NCBI GenBank assembly: GCA_015057115.1
Contig: SVEZ01000001.1
Location: 186,001 to 250,000 of the forward strand
Reading direction: 5' to 3'
Length of the DNA: 64,000 nucleotides
DNA from: Lachnospiraceae bacterium
GTDB taxonomy: Bacteria; Bacillota; Clostridia; Lachnospirales; Lachnospiraceae
In this document: piece after piece, positions 47,635 to 57,284 of the stretch
Numbering within the stretch: the stretch's first letter is position 1
How the letters are laid out: every line of letters begins with the position of its first letter
Position numbers and translations under genes: made by a program
Notes under the pieces: model-generated
What the model saw: the letters and a program-made list of their open reading frames with translations, nothing else
Database searches by the model: none
What the model was told of the DNA's origin: nothing

Positions 47635-49677
47635 TTATAGCTCATTTACTAAAATCACCACAGACTTCTTCGGAAGGGAGATGTCCAGCTTTCCGTCTCT
47701 TACCTCATAGGTTACGGGTATTTCCGAAAATTCCATGTCATGGAAATACAGGCGCTGGGTCAGCTTCGCCGTCTTTGGCACGCCTGCCTCTTGCACGGAA
47801 ATATGATCCGTGAGGGCAAAATCGCTGTGATTCAGCAAAATAATCACCTGCTGCTCTCTGGTGAAGCGAGCATAGCCCAACAAAGATGTACTTCCTTTTA
47901 AGAAAGTAAACGAACCATGCTTTAAAGCTGTCACGTTCTTTCTTAAATGAATGGCTTTCTTGTAGGCTTCCAGAATCTGCTTATCTTCCTTGCCCCAAGG
48001 GTAGGTCCGCCGATTGTCCGGATCGGTAAAACCGCACAATCCCGCTTCATCTCCATAATATAAGGTAGGCGCTCCCGGCCAGGTCATCTGCAACAGAATC
48101 GCCTCCATCATAACGTCTTTTCGAATGCCTTCTTCTGCAGCCTGATATCCCAAGTCCGCCACTCGTCCCACCTTCTGATTGGTTCGTGTAAGGAACCGGG
48201 AGTGATCGTGATTTGACAGCTGATTCATACTGCAGTTCAAGGATGGATATAAGAACTGCTTCATGTGCCAGTCCATGGCTCCTTTAAAATAGTCGGTATT
48301 TCCGCAAAGTTCCGGATGAAATTCGTCGCTATGCTTCTCCATTCCTGTCAGATAATAGCTTACCGGCTCCATAAAGGCATCGTAATTCATAATGGAATCC
48401 CATTCATCGCCTCGCAACCAGGCGCTTGGATTACCGTAATGCTCTGCAATAATTACCGCATCCGGGTTTGCCTGTTTTACTACTTTTCGGAAACGTTTCC
48501 AGAAATAATGATTGTATTCCTCGCTGGTTCCCAAATCTGCTGCCACATCCAAACGCCACCCGTCTGCGTTATAGGGGGGAGATACCCATTTTGCCGCGAT
48601 TCGCATAATCTCATCTTCCAGCTGAATAGAGGTTTCATAGCTTAACTTCGGCAGAGTATCAAATCCCCACCAACCGTCATAACTCTTGTTATCCGGCCAA
48701 TCATTGGGCTGGTGGAACAAAAAGTAATTCCGATAGGGGCTGTCCTCATAGCCGTAAGCACCTTTCTCGTAGCCCGGCTGATTGTCATAGATTTTCTCCC
48801 GATCCAACCACTTGTGGAAGGATCCGCAATGGTTAAAAACGCCATCCAGGATTACACGGATTCCCCGCTTGTGAGCTTCTTCCACCAGTTTTGCAAACAG
48901 TTCATTGGAAGCTTCCAGATTCTCCTTTCGAGTCACCTTGCTGATATAGCGCTCCGCTTTCCGGTTATCCGTTTCCATCTCCGACAAAAGACTTCCCTCT
49001 GCCTCTTTGATTACGCCAAAGTGAGGGTCAATATAGTCGTAGTCCTGAGTATCGTATTTATGGTAGGAAGGAGATACAAAAAGCGGGTTAAAATAAATTG
49101 CCTCAATTCCCAGCTCCTCCAAATAATCCAGTTTCTTTATTACACCGGCAAGATCGCCGCCGTAAAATTCTCCCACATGACTGAAGGATGGATGTCTGCT
49201 CCACATTTCCACCTCATCGCTGTGAGCATAGTTATAATAGTATTCTCTTGTTTCCACATTATTTCCCGAATCTCCGTTGCAAAATCGATCCGTAAAAATC
49301 TGGTACATTACCGCGCCCTCAATCCACTCCGGTGTATCAAAACCCGGCACCAGTTTAAAAGCGCTGTCCCATTCCGGATTGGGGCTGGCAAAATTACGCT
49401 GATAATAGCAGGTTTCGCAATCGCTTTGCACCTCAAACAGGTAACTACACTCTTTATTGGTCGCCCGCACCAGAACCGCAAAATAATCAAAACCGTTTTG
49501 GCTTTCCTTCTTCTCCATCTCCAGGCGCCGTCGGTTAAAATGCAGATACGCATGTTCCACATTTCCTTCCTCCGCCCTTAGCAGAATGGTTACTGCTTCA
49601 TAAGGCATGACCTGGTTTGGAGTTATATATTCCGACGAACCATCGGAAAATAACGCTTCTTTATTAATTGTTCCCAT
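47635..49677 (-). CDS. GH13 alpha-glycosidase (neopullulanase/cyclomaltodextrinase-like)
   Basis: 680 residues. The first about 115 residues form a CBM34-like beta domain with FNRRRLEMEKK. The (beta/alpha)8 domain begins at EGAVMYQIFTDRFCNGD, then VILDGVFNHCG, GWRLDVAADLG (catalytic Asp), VIIAEHYGNP (catalytic Glu) and NHDHSRF (transition-state Asp). The C-terminal beta domain runs from about residue 600. Such enzymes hydrolyse maltodextrins or cyclodextrins; no signal peptide, so it acts in the cytosol. RBS GGGAGG 7 bases before the ATG. Monocistronic between two terminators. Confidence 0.9.
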   Translation of the reverse strand: MGTINKEALFSDGSSEYITPNQVMPYEAVTILLRAEEGNVEHAYLHFNRRRLEMEKKESQNGFDYFAVLVRATNKECSYLFEVQSDCETCYYQRNFASPNPEWDSAFKLVPGFDTPEWIEGAVMYQIFTDRFCNGDSGNNVETREYYYNYAHSDEVEMWSRHPSFSHVGEFYGGDLAGVIKKLDYLEELGIEAIYFNPLFVSPSYHKYDTQDYDYIDPHFGVIKEAEGSLLSEMETDNRKAERYISKVTRKENLEASNELFAKLVEEAHKRGIRVILDGVFNHCGSFHKWLDREKIYDNQPGYEKGAYGYEDSPYRNYFLFHQPNDWPDNKSYDGWWGFDTLPKLSYETSIQLEDEIMRIAAKWVSPPYNADGWRLDVAADLGTSEEYNHYFWKRFRKVVKQANPDAVIIAEHYGNPSAWLRGDEWDSIMNYDAFMEPVSYYLTGMEKHSDEFHPELCGNTDYFKGAMDWHMKQFLYPSLNCSMNQLSNHDHSRFLTRTNQKVGRVADLGYQAAEEGIRKDVMMEAILLQMTWPGAPTLYYGDEAGLCGFTDPDNRRTYPWGKEDKQILEAYKKAIHLRKNVTALKHGSFTFLKGSTSLLGYARFTREQQVIILLNHSDFALTDHISVQEAGVPKTAKLTQRLYFHDMEFSEIPVTYEVRDGKLDISLPKKSVVILVNEL

Positions 49678-49767
49678 TCATAACCTCCCGTCTTCTTCAC
49701 CCACTGTCTGCAAACAGTATATCCAATAAATGTGTCAATTAGTAGACGGATTTGTGTTTTTTGCAAA

Positions 49768-49801
49768 GTAAAAAAAGACAACCTGTCGATCGGTTGTCTT
49801 T
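49768..49801 (-). terminator. Terminator of the spoIIE-tilS-hpt-ftsH operon
   Basis: AAAGACAACC/GGTTGTCTTT stem (10 pairs), loop of 8, then seven T on the minus strand. Confidence 0.88.
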
Positions 49802-49962
49802 TAGGAGAAGGTATTTTTACTATGGGGTTAGCAAAAATTATATAATGTATTGGGGGGGGTTACGCATATTATAATACCACGGTGGCTTTTTGAAGTGTGC
49901 CCAAACTTTACAAAAAAACATTTGTCTTTTTGTGCAATTTGCACACACTTCACCCCCTGACA

Positions 49963-51804
49963 TTAGTTCTCAAATAATGCTTCAAACTCTTCCTTATTAA
50001 TCTTCTCTTTCTCTATCAGCAAGTTCGCACATGCATGTAATACATCCATGTGGTCTGTGATAATCTGTTTGGCTTTTCCATAGCACTCGTCAATGATGCG
50101 TTTTACTTCATTGTCGATGGTGGTTGCCACCTGCTCGCCATAGCCTCTGGTATGTGCCAAATCCCGTCCGATGAATACCTCATCGTCATCATCGCCGTAG
50201 CAAATCAATCCGATATCATCCGACATACCGTATTTGGTAACCATGTTCTTAGCCATCTTGGTTGCCTGCTTAATATCCTGGCTGGCTCCGGTAGTAATAT
50301 CGCCAAAGATAAGCTCTTCTGCCACACGTCCGCCTAAATCCACGGTAATTTCCTGCAGCATCTCACCCTTGGTACTGAACATATTATCATGTTCATTCAA
50401 TGGCATGGTGTAACCCGCCGCACTAGCTCCGGTAGGCACAATGGATACGGAATATACCGGTCCCACATCAGGAAGCAAATGGAATAAAAGCGCATGACCG
50501 GCTTCATGGTAAGCTGTAATCTTCTTCTCTTTTTCGGAAACTACGCGGCTCTTCTTCTCCGCTCCGATTCCTACCTTCACGAAACATCTCTGGATGTCCT
50601 GCATGGTAATGTAGGCGCGTTTTTCTTTTGCTGCGGCAATTGCTGCCTCATTCATAAGATTCTCTAAATCCGCTCCCACAAAGCCCGCAGTGGTCTGAGC
50701 GATTCGATCCAGATTCACATCATCGCCAAGAGGTTTGTTCTTGCAATGTACATCCAGAATCTCCCGTCTTGCTTTCACATCAGGACGTCCCACATGCACC
50801 TTACGGTCAAAACGTCCCGGACGCATAATGGCGGGGTCCAAAATATCCACACGGTTGGTAGCTGCCATTACGATGATGCCTTCATTCACACCAAAACCAT
50901 CCATTTCAACAAGGAGCTGGTTCAATGTCTGCTCACGCTCATCGTGGCCTCCACCCATACCGGTACCACGGCGTCTTGCAACCGCGTCAATCTCATCTAT
51001 AAATACAATACAGGGTGCGTTCTTCTTCGCTTCTTCAAATAAATCTCTTACACGGGAAGCACCCACACCTACGAACATCTCTACGAAATCCGAACCGGAA
51101 ATGGAGAAAAACGGTACACCGGCTTCTCCGGCAATAGCTTTGGCCAGTAATGTTTTACCGGTTCCCGGAGGGCCTACAAGAATAACACCCTTCGGAATAC
51201 GTGCTCCCAAATCCGTATACTTCTGAGGGAACTTCAGGAAATCAACAATTTCCTCCAATTCCTCTTTCTCTTCCTTCAGTCCGGCAACGCTGCCGAAGTT
51301 AATTTTGCTTACATCGTCTTTGTGCATCTTCGCATGGCTCTTACCGAAATCCGCCATCCGGCTTCCTCCGCCTGCCGCCGCATTCTGACGATTCATCATA
51401 ATCACAAATAAGATAAACATTGCTCCGAAGACCAATAGCAGCGGCAGCAAATCTTTCAGAAAGCTTTCTGCCGGCACCGCACTTAAAGTGTAGCGGGTAA
51501 AGCCCTGCTCCTCCATCATCTTCTGAGCTTCATTAACGTTGGATACTTCCAACAGACGAACCTCTGTGGTATCCTTGCCGTCATCGTCTCTGGTAGCAAC
51601 CACTACCTTCAATGTTCCGGTTGGGACATCCCGGCTCTGCTCTACTTCTACGCTTAAGACTTTATTCTGCTTAATGTCCTCGATGAACTGGGTCTTGGAG
51701 TACACTTCATCTCTTCCCACCTGGCTATCGAAAAAGTACCAGATAGCCACAATGACCAGAACAAGCAAAATGTAAATCGTTACGCCTCGCGCTTGTCTCT
51801 TCAA
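49963..51804 (-). CDS. ftsH: ATP-dependent zinc metalloprotease FtsH
   Basis: 613 residues. Two N-terminal membrane segments (about 8-24 and 113-134) flank an extracytoplasmic domain. AAA module: [31 protein letters not shown], second region of homology [18 protein letters not shown]. The zinc site is HEAGHALL. It degrades membrane and some soluble proteins. Starts 12 bases after hpt. Confidence 0.98.
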   Translation of the reverse strand: MKRQARGVTIYILLVLVIVAIWYFFDSQVGRDEVYSKTQFIEDIKQNKVLSVEVEQSRDVPTGTLKVVVATRDDDGKDTTEVRLLEVSNVNEAQKMMEEQGFTRYTLSAVPAESFLKDLLPLLLVFGAMFILFVIMMNRQNAAAGGGSRMADFGKSHAKMHKDDVSKINFGSVAGLKEEKEELEEIVDFLKFPQKYTDLGARIPKGVILVGPPGTGKTLLAKAIAGEAGVPFFSISGSDFVEMFVGVGASRVRDLFEEAKKNAPCIVFIDEIDAVARRRGTGMGGGHDEREQTLNQLLVEMDGFGVNEGIIVMAATNRVDILDPAIMRPGRFDRKVHVGRPDVKARREILDVHCKNKPLGDDVNLDRIAQTTAGFVGADLENLMNEAAIAAAKEKRAYITMQDIQRCFVKVGIGAEKKSRVVSEKEKKITAYHEAGHALLFHLLPDVGPVYSVSIVPTGASAAGYTMPLNEHDNMFSTKGEMLQEITVDLGGRVAEELIFGDITTGASQDIKQATKMAKNMVTKYGMSDDIGLICYGDDDDEVFIGRDLAHTRGYGEQVATTIDNEVKRIIDECYGKAKQIITDHMDVLHACANLLIEKEKINKEEFEALFEN

Positions 51805-51816
51805 CTTCTTTTCCTC

Positions 51817-52347
51817 CTAGTCCTCGTCAAGTTCCACAACACCGATGTACGGCAGATTGCGGTAACGCTGAGCATAGTCAAGACCATAGCCCACCACAAA
51901 TTCATCCGGAATGTTAAAAGCGGTATAATCTACCTCTACCGGCTTCACTCTACGCTCCGGCTTATCTAAAAGTGTACATAAGTGAAGACTTGCAGGTTTC
52001 CGGTTCTTTAAAATCTCAAGCAGATAGCTTAAGGTTCTTCCGGAATCGATAATATCTTCCACTACCAATACATCTTTGCCCTCAATAGGTTCATCCAAAT
52101 CCTTCACGATCTTTACAACACCGCTGGATTTGGTATCATTTCCATAGCTGCTTACGGACATAAAGTCCATGGATACCGGAACAGTAATACGCTTAGCAAG
52201 CTCACACATAAAAAATACGCCGCCCTTTAATACACAAATCAGGTGTACCTCCTTGCCGGCATAATCTTTACTGATCTGAGCGCCAAGTTCAGCAATCTTC
52301 TGATCTACAGCCTGTTCATCAATCAGTACTCTTATTTTTTCACTCAT
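51817..52347 (-). CDS. hpt: Hypoxanthine phosphoribosyltransferase
   Basis: 176 residues. The PRPP-binding motif is VLVVEDIIDSGRTLSYLL; FMSVSSYGNDTKSSG is the flexible loop. Salvages hypoxanthine and guanine. The start overlaps tilS by 8 bases, a pairing conserved in Firmicutes. Confidence 0.97.
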   Translation of the reverse strand: MSEKIRVLIDEQAVDQKIAELGAQISKDYAGKEVHLICVLKGGVFFMCELAKRITVPVSMDFMSVSSYGNDTKSSGVVKIVKDLDEPIEGKDVLVVEDIIDSGRTLSYLLEILKNRKPASLHLCTLLDKPERRVKPVEVDYTAFNIPDEFVVGYGLDYAQRYRNLPYIGVVELDED

Positions 52348-53746
52348 CTGTCTTGTCTCCTTTATCTATACTTATTTCCATAATCCGTCTTGTTGCCCCG
52401 GTCACCTTGGCATCCTCTGCCATGCGCCTTCCCAATACCCAGAAAACATGAGATTCACTTGCCAGCACAAGCTGTTCTTCCCGCTGCTTCTTGGGAATCT
52501 TCTCATCAACGAAGAATTTCTTTATGGTTTTCTTATGTCCGACTGCATCCATCACGAAAAAATCCTCCGGCTGGCAGTATCGGACTTCAAGTTTATTTTT
52601 TATTATATCATAATCCATCCATTTGGTACAACTTTTCTCCGGAATTTCGGAAATTCTCTCGTTTTTTTCAAAAATTCGCACAGACAGTCGGCTTCCATCC
52701 GGTAAAACCAGGTTTTCCTCCCCGAAAATCGGCTTCTTAAACCCCGGTCGTTCCTTTTTCTCACCTTGTTCTTGTGCTGCCTCTGTTCTGTATAGTCTTA
52801 CACCTTCGTATTCCCGCTCGCCCCTGATTTGGTATGGTAGCATGATAAAACTCCCCACCTGGCTGCCAAACAGCCTTAAAACCGCTTCTACGTGCTGTCC
52901 GGTAAGGTCCTTCTTCTGCCCTGCCAAATCGGACAGGCACTTACGAACCACCTGCTGCCGGATATAAATCGGTTCCTGCACAATTTCCCCACCGATTCTC
53001 AAATCCGCTCCTTCTTTCCCAACATAGTTTAAAAGCGCCGCAGCTTCCGCTTTTTGCAAAACCTCGTCTGCCTGACGTAATCGATTTGCCGTTCTGAAAA
53101 AGTGCTCTACCGCCCCTTCGTTTACGGATTCCAGTATAGGGATTATCTCTTTTCGAATCCGGTTTCTTGTATACACCGTATCTTCGTTGGTGGCATCTAT
53201 GCAAAATTGAAGCTTTTCGTTTTTCAAATACTCTTCAATCTCCGCCTTCGTTACACATAAAAGCGGGCGGATCAGCTGACCGCTTACGGGCTCCATGGGA
53301 TACAATCCCTTGATTCCGCAGCCCCTGCACAAAAAGAAAAGCATGGTCTCCATTAAATCATTGGCGTGGTGCGCCACCGCGATCTTCGCTCCTCCAATTC
53401 GTTCTGCCCCCTCATACAGCGCCTCGTACCGAAGCTTTCTTGCAGCCTCCTCCATGGACAGCCCCTCTTTTTTTGCATAAGCAGGCACCTCAAGTCTCAC
53501 ACTTTTACAAGGAATCTCCCACCGGGCACAAAGGTCTTCCACAAATTCCATGTCCTGCACTGACTCCTCTTTACGAATGCCATGCTCCACATGCAAGACC
53601 CGCAGCGTAAAAGGTATCTCCTTTCGGAATTCCCGCAATAAAGAAAGCAAACAAACGGAGTCGCCGCCGCCGGATACTCCCACCAAAACACTGTCGCCTT
53701 CTAGAATCATGTTGTATTCCCGAATATAATCCAAAACTTTTTTCAT
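52340..53746 (-). CDS. tilS: tRNA(Ile)-lysidine synthetase
   Basis: 468 residues. PP-loop VGVSGGGDSVCLLSLL, then HVEHGIR, AVAHHANDLMETMLFFLCRG and the C-terminal TilS domain (VRYCQPEDFF, KKFFVDEKIPKKQR). Modifies C34 of the isoleucine tRNA that reads AUA. Follows spoIIE by 3 bases. Confidence 0.95.
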   Translation of the reverse strand: MKKVLDYIREYNMILEGDSVLVGVSGGGDSVCLLSLLREFRKEIPFTLRVLHVEHGIRKEESVQDMEFVEDLCARWEIPCKSVRLEVPAYAKKEGLSMEEAARKLRYEALYEGAERIGGAKIAVAHHANDLMETMLFFLCRGCGIKGLYPMEPVSGQLIRPLLCVTKAEIEEYLKNEKLQFCIDATNEDTVYTRNRIRKEIIPILESVNEGAVEHFFRTANRLRQADEVLQKAEAAALLNYVGKEGADLRIGGEIVQEPIYIRQQVVRKCLSDLAGQKKDLTGQHVEAVLRLFGSQVGSFIMLPYQIRGEREYEGVRLYRTEAAQEQGEKKERPGFKKPIFGEENLVLPDGSRLSVRIFEKNERISEIPEKSCTKWMDYDIIKNKLEVRYCQPEDFFVMDAVGHKKTIKKFFVDEKIPKKQREEQLVLASESHVFWVLGRRMAEDAKVTGATRRIMEISIDKGDKTDE

Positions 53747-53749
53747 TCG

Positions 53750-55330
53750 CTATCGTTCACGGATTCCTGCCACCAATACCATACAGTCGTCCGCTCTTTC
53801 TCCTTTTGTCTCTTTCACAATCTTTAATATCTGTTCCGCCATGGCTCCCGGATTTCCCTTTGGCAGCATCATAAGCAACTGCCTCATGGCCTCTTCCGGG
53901 TCATCCCCGGCCAAGGCATCCAGCACTCCGTCGGAAGCCATAATAAGATAATCGCCGTGATACAGTTTTTTTGCCGCCGGCACACCCGGGCTTTGTGCAA
54001 AAGCGCCTGCCGGCAACGCTCTTTCCTCCGGCTGGTCTATCTTATCTACCTGATTTTTGTGGATTACAAAACTGGCGGGTGCTCCCATTTTATAAAATAA
54101 AGCCTCCCCGGTAAATTCATCAATCTCGCACAAATCCACCGTAGCCAAAAAGCCTTCCTCGCTCTGTCCAGCCAAGCAGCCATTACTCATGTTTAAAGCA
54201 TCCGCAGCCGAAAAACCTGCACTTAAAAGTTCCTCTATTAACTCTAGCACCCTTTCGCTCTGACGGCAAGCAGTTTGTCCGCTTCCCAACCCATCGGAAA
54301 GCATTACAAAGGTTTTTCCGTCCTCCCGACGCAGTACCGAAAAATTGTCCCCGCAAGGTTCCGAATACTCTTTGCTTTCTCCTTCCGCAAAAAATCGAAC
54401 CGTAAATCGTCCTCTTTCCCGCAGCAACAACTCCTGCTCCTTATCCGTCAAATAGGGCTCTCCTTCCTCCGCCACCAGAAAGGATGTACCAAATACCTGC
54501 TGTGCCATGCGGGCAACAGCCTTTTTACTGATTTGGTTAGGCTTCTTTGCGCCTGCATATAACAAAAGCATCCCCCGTCCTTCTTCATCCTCCAAATAGC
54601 TGTACCGACTGCTTTTCACTCCTTTTTCCCACAAAAGATATTCCAGCCGGCGAATTTCCCCTGCCTTATCCGGACAGGAAAACTCCCGCTCCTTTAAACA
54701 CTGGTTTAATGCCCCGGCAATGGCTCGCAGTCCTTCCTGCACCACAGTCGTTCCCTCTTTTTCCAATTCCGCGCAGGATGCCAGGCAGGTCTTGGTGGCA
54801 GGGTGCAGACTGTCTGCCATTTTTTCCACCGCGCGAACGTAACCTTTCAGTCGCCCATCCTTTGGAGCAGGCGCTACCCGACAGGTGGTAAACAGGCTTC
54901 GTCGATCCGTAAGCATCCCATGTGCCAATTCCTTGAAGCAAAAAACGGTTCCCATTGTAAATGCCGCCTCCAACCCAATGACACAGGCGCCGTATCGACT
55001 AATATGAAACCATTCTCCCGCCATACCCACCAGAGTAACGCAGACGCCTGCCAAGATTCCGCACACCGGCGTACTCACCGCTCCCCTATTTCTTCTTATC
55101 AGAAATTCTCCCATTAGGATTGCCCCGCCGATGGCAAGGTATTTTACTCCGACAACATACGGAACGAACATACTTAATCCCAGCCCCATGCTTAGGAATA
55201 ATAGAGGCGCAGGCAGTGCCTCGCTTCCCAGAATGGCCACCACTCCCGGCAGAAAGGGATTGGCTCCCACCACTTTCACTGCAGTAAGCGCCACCAGAGC
55301 TGCGTAACATAACAATTGCTTTTTTCTCAT
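53750..55330 (-). CDS. spoIIE: Stage II sporulation protein E-like PP2C phosphatase
   Basis: 526 residues from the ATG behind GAGGAGG; the open frame upstream is the promoter region. About five to six membrane segments (residues about 5-150), a middle region, then a PP2C domain with VMLSDGLGSGQTACRQSE, LNMSNGCLAG, LIMASDGVLDAL and RADDCMVLVAG. In Bacillus SpoIIE (827 residues, ten segments) activates sigma-F in the forespore; here the membrane part is shorter. Gene order and the 21-base-spaced promoter (55361-55393) match the Bacillus gene. Confidence 0.9.
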   Translation of the reverse strand: MRKKQLLCYAALVALTAVKVVGANPFLPGVVAILGSEALPAPLLFLSMGLGLSMFVPYVVGVKYLAIGGAILMGEFLIRRNRGAVSTPVCGILAGVCVTLVGMAGEWFHISRYGACVIGLEAAFTMGTVFCFKELAHGMLTDRRSLFTTCRVAPAPKDGRLKGYVRAVEKMADSLHPATKTCLASCAELEKEGTTVVQEGLRAIAGALNQCLKEREFSCPDKAGEIRRLEYLLWEKGVKSSRYSYLEDEEGRGMLLLYAGAKKPNQISKKAVARMAQQVFGTSFLVAEEGEPYLTDKEQELLLRERGRFTVRFFAEGESKEYSEPCGDNFSVLRREDGKTFVMLSDGLGSGQTACRQSERVLELIEELLSAGFSAADALNMSNGCLAGQSEEGFLATVDLCEIDEFTGEALFYKMGAPASFVIHKNQVDKIDQPEERALPAGAFAQSPGVPAAKKLYHGDYLIMASDGVLDALAGDDPEEAMRQLLMMLPKGNPGAMAEQILKIVKETKGERADDCMVLVAGIRER

Positions 55331-55360
55331 ACTTTTCCTCCTCACTTGATGATGAGGCTC

Positions 55361-55427
55361 ATTATAAGAAAATTCCCTCCACCCCTTTGTCAAATTCGGG
55401 AAGCGGTCATTAAATCTTTTTGACAAA
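55361..55427 (-). promoter_or_regulatory. Putative Spo0A-controlled sigma-A promoter of spoIIE
   Basis: Minus strand TTGACA (55388-55393), 21 bases, TATAAT (55361-55366). Both hexamers are perfect but the spacer is 4 bases too long for normal sigma-A use, as in the Bacillus spoIIE and spoIIG promoters that need Spo0A. A 0A-box-like TTTGTCAAAA lies at 55418-55427. Confidence 0.6.
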
Positions 55428-55466
55428 TTCTCCCTTCCCAAAGTCCTTTAAGTTCCTGCAGCCGTT

Positions 55467-55498
55467 AAAAAAGACCTATAGGCTCGGCCTACAGGTCT
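55467..55498 (-). terminator. Terminator after divIC
   Basis: AGACCTGTAGGC/GCCTATAGGTCT stem of 12 (one mismatch), followed by TTTTTT; separates the yab-divIC unit from spoIIE. Confidence 0.85.
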
Positions 55499-55512
55499 AA
55501 CTTACACATTCT

Positions 55513-55806
55513 TTAATGATCTGATTTAAAGATAATCTCGTTCTTAAATACCATTCCCAGCTTCTCGCGAGCCATCTGCTCCACATACTCCATGGTCTTG
55601 GTAAATTCCTCCAGGGTGGAAAGGTCATCCTTACGCTCTACCTGTGCTTCATACTGCTCTTCCAACGCCTCCTTCTTCTCAATACAGGCAACGTTCTTCC
55701 GATACAGCTTTATCACGTTAAAGCCAAGCACTACTACGACCAGTAACAGTACCAAGGTCACGATTCGCGTCGTATATTTCTTTTTTTTCTTCGCTCTTCG
55801 ACCCAT
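55513..55806 (-). CDS. divIC: Septum formation initiator DivIC/FtsB family
   Basis: 97 residues from the ATG behind GGGAGG (an ATG 12 bases upstream has no RBS). The basic start RRAKKKKK, one membrane segment (about 16-34), and an extracellular coiled coil (EKKEALEEQYEAQVERK), ending in EYVEQMAREKLGMV. Part of the divisome core with FtsL and DivIB. Confidence 0.9.
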   Translation of the reverse strand: MGRRAKKKKKYTTRIVTLVLLLVVVVLGFNVIKLYRKNVACIEKKEALEEQYEAQVERKDDLSTLEEFTKTMEYVEQMAREKLGMVFKNEIIFKSDH

Positions 55807-55852
55807 ATTTCCTCCCATAGTTACTTCATTTGCTTTTTATTGTAATCACAAT

Positions 55853-56200
55853 TTATGATTTGTGCAATACCTTTTTCCATTTTGATTTACATTTTTCTGC
55901 AAAAGTTGTAACCCTTTTCCCCATCAGACCATAGGTAAGACCCATCCCCAGCGCTGTACTCCCCAGAGAATAAAAGCGAAGCGCTCCTTCATTCAGTAAA
56001 AAAAGCAGAGTAAAGATTCCCATGGATGCCACCATCCAAAAAAGAGCGTCCTCTGCAACCACTGCTCCGCGTTTGTGGGGAATCCACACCCGCATAATCA
56101 GAAACAGACTGTAACCGGCCATAAGAAGAATTCCAAGTGCAAAGCTTAGGACCAGCAATTTCAGTTCCCCTCCGATGGATGGCTGAATCTGTATGACCAT
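55853..56200 (-). CDS. yabQ: Spore cortex biosynthesis protein YabQ
   Basis: 115 residues, three or so membrane segments (LKLLVLSFALGILLMAGYSLF, ALFWMVASMGIFTLLFLLN) and a basic tail. Directly follows yabP (TAGATG). Required for cortex formation in Bacillus; sigma-E regulated there. Confidence 0.85.
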   Translation of the reverse strand: MVIQIQPSIGGELKLLVLSFALGILLMAGYSLFLIMRVWIPHKRGAVVAEDALFWMVASMGIFTLLFLLNEGALRFYSLGSTALGMGLTYGLMGKRVTTFAEKCKSKWKKVLHKS

Positions 56201-56464
56201 CTAGGAAAACAGGCGGCCGAACAATCCCGCTCCTCCTTTTTCAAATGCCGGGGCATCGCTGTAGCTTAAGCTGTCCATGGTTCCTTCCATCTCCACTTCT
56301 CCCTTTTCCAGGCTCAGTCGGGTGACATGAAGATCCGATCCTTTTATGTGTAACATTCCAATCTCCGTCTCCAGCAAAACCTCATTTAAATCAAAACGGA
56401 TTACATCCACTATCCCGCACAGGGAAAGCATTTTTCTATCCTGTAAACTTAACCGGTGTTCCAT
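56201..56464 (-). CDS. yabP: Sporulation protein YabP
   Basis: 87 residues. LSLQDRKMLSLCGIVDVIRFD, VLLETEIGMLHIKGSDLHV and LSLEKGEVEMEGTMDSLSY match the YabP/YqfC beta fold. Located at the forespore envelope in Bacillus and works with YabQ. Its C-terminal ending in GLFGRLFS is typical. Confidence 0.92.
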   Translation of the reverse strand: MEHRLSLQDRKMLSLCGIVDVIRFDLNEVLLETEIGMLHIKGSDLHVTRLSLEKGEVEMEGTMDSLSYSDAPAFEKGGAGLFGRLFS

Positions 56465-56555
56465 TGTGCTTCTTCCTTTCTTCTATTCGGCAGTGCCACA
56501 AGCCTCTTTGATAAAACCTATGTGACGCTTTTCCAAAATAGAACCGAAAAAGCTT

Positions 56556-56795
56556 TTACAGATAACGGAACAGTTCCTTTGCTTCTTCCTTACGGGAAGT
56601 ATCCGCGATTTCAAGAACCTCTACCCGCACCGGTTTGCTTCCGAACTGAATCTCAATGATATCCCCCGGCTTTACGGACAGGGATGCTCTTGCCACTTTA
56701 TCGTTTACCAACACACGTCCCGCATCGCAGGCTTCGTTTGCCACGGTTCTCCGCTTAATTAAGCGGGACACCTTCAAAAATTTATCAAGTCTCAT
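56556..56795 (-). CDS. rqcP: S4-domain RNA-binding protein RqcP (YabO)
   Basis: 79 residues. MRLDKFLKVSRLIKRRTVANEA and GRVLVNDKVARAS form the S4 domain. RqcP stabilises the P-site tRNA during alanine tailing in ribosome rescue. RBS AAAGGAG. Between hup and yabP, the conserved position. Confidence 0.93.
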   Translation of the reverse strand: MRLDKFLKVSRLIKRRTVANEACDAGRVLVNDKVARASLSVKPGDIIEIQFGSKPVRVEVLEIADTSRKEEAKELFRYL

Positions 56796-56810
56796 ATTCC
56801 ACTCCTTTTA

Positions 56811-56842
56811 TGAAAAAAGAAAGGCAGGTCCAAAGACCTGCC
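56811..56842 (-). terminator. Terminator of hup
   Basis: GGCAGGTC/GACCTGCC with a 4-base loop, then TTTCTTTTTTC on the minus strand. Confidence 0.9.
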
Positions 56843-56860
56843 AAGGTTCGTTACATAAAA

Positions 56861-57136
56861 CTATGCATTCACCATGTCTTTTAATGCTTTACCAGCTTTG
56901 AACTTAGGTGCCTTGGAAGCTGGGATGCTCATTTCTGCACCAGTCTGCGGGTTTCTACCAGTTCTGGCAGCTCTCTCAGAAACTTCAAAGGTTCCGAAGC
57001 CTACTAACTGTACTTTCTCACCTTTCTTCATTTCCTCAGCAACAACCTCGGTAAATGCTTTTAATGCCTTTTCAGCATCTTTTTTGGAAATTTCAGCTTT
57101 GTCAGCCATTACAGCTACTAATTCTGCTTTGTTCAT
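56861..57136 (-). CDS. hup: DNA-binding protein HU
   Basis: 91 residues from MNKAEL, 8 bases behind [33 protein letters not shown] is the HU/IHF signature arm region. A nucleoid-compacting dimer. Own strong promoter (57199-57227) and own terminator, so monocistronic and highly expressed. Confidence 0.98.
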   Translation of the reverse strand: MNKAELVAVMADKAEISKKDAEKALKAFTEVVAEEMKKGEKVQLVGFGTFEVSERAARTGRNPQTGAEMSIPASKAPKFKAGKALKDMVNA

Positions 57137-57198
57137 TTTAAGTTCCTCCTCATTGAATTCATAATACTGTAAGACACGCAATATTATTCATAAGTTTA

Positions 57199-57227
57199 TT
57201 TATAAATGGTTTTTTGCGATTTGTCAA
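57199..57227 (-). promoter_or_regulatory. Sigma-A promoter of hup
   Basis: Minus strand TTGACA, 17 bases, TATAAA: near-consensus. Confidence 0.85.
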
Positions 57228-57284
57228 GAAAAATCGCCTATTTCTGCAATCTTTTTGTAAAAAATCCGTTATATTTGCTGTTTC

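Noticed and set aside
47553-47645. Longer N-terminus for the nuclease-like gene
   Set aside because: The extra codons would be read from the GH13 terminator hairpin and T-tract; a TTG with a strong RBS lies just downstream.
48712-49581. 289-codon plus-strand open frame
   Set aside because: Lies antisense within the well-supported GH13 gene; composition is of reverse-complement type, no RBS or family match.
49852-49859. Run of eight G as a phase-variable tract
   Set aside because: It lies between the ftsH stop codon and its terminator, not in a coding frame or promoter, so no switching role is apparent.
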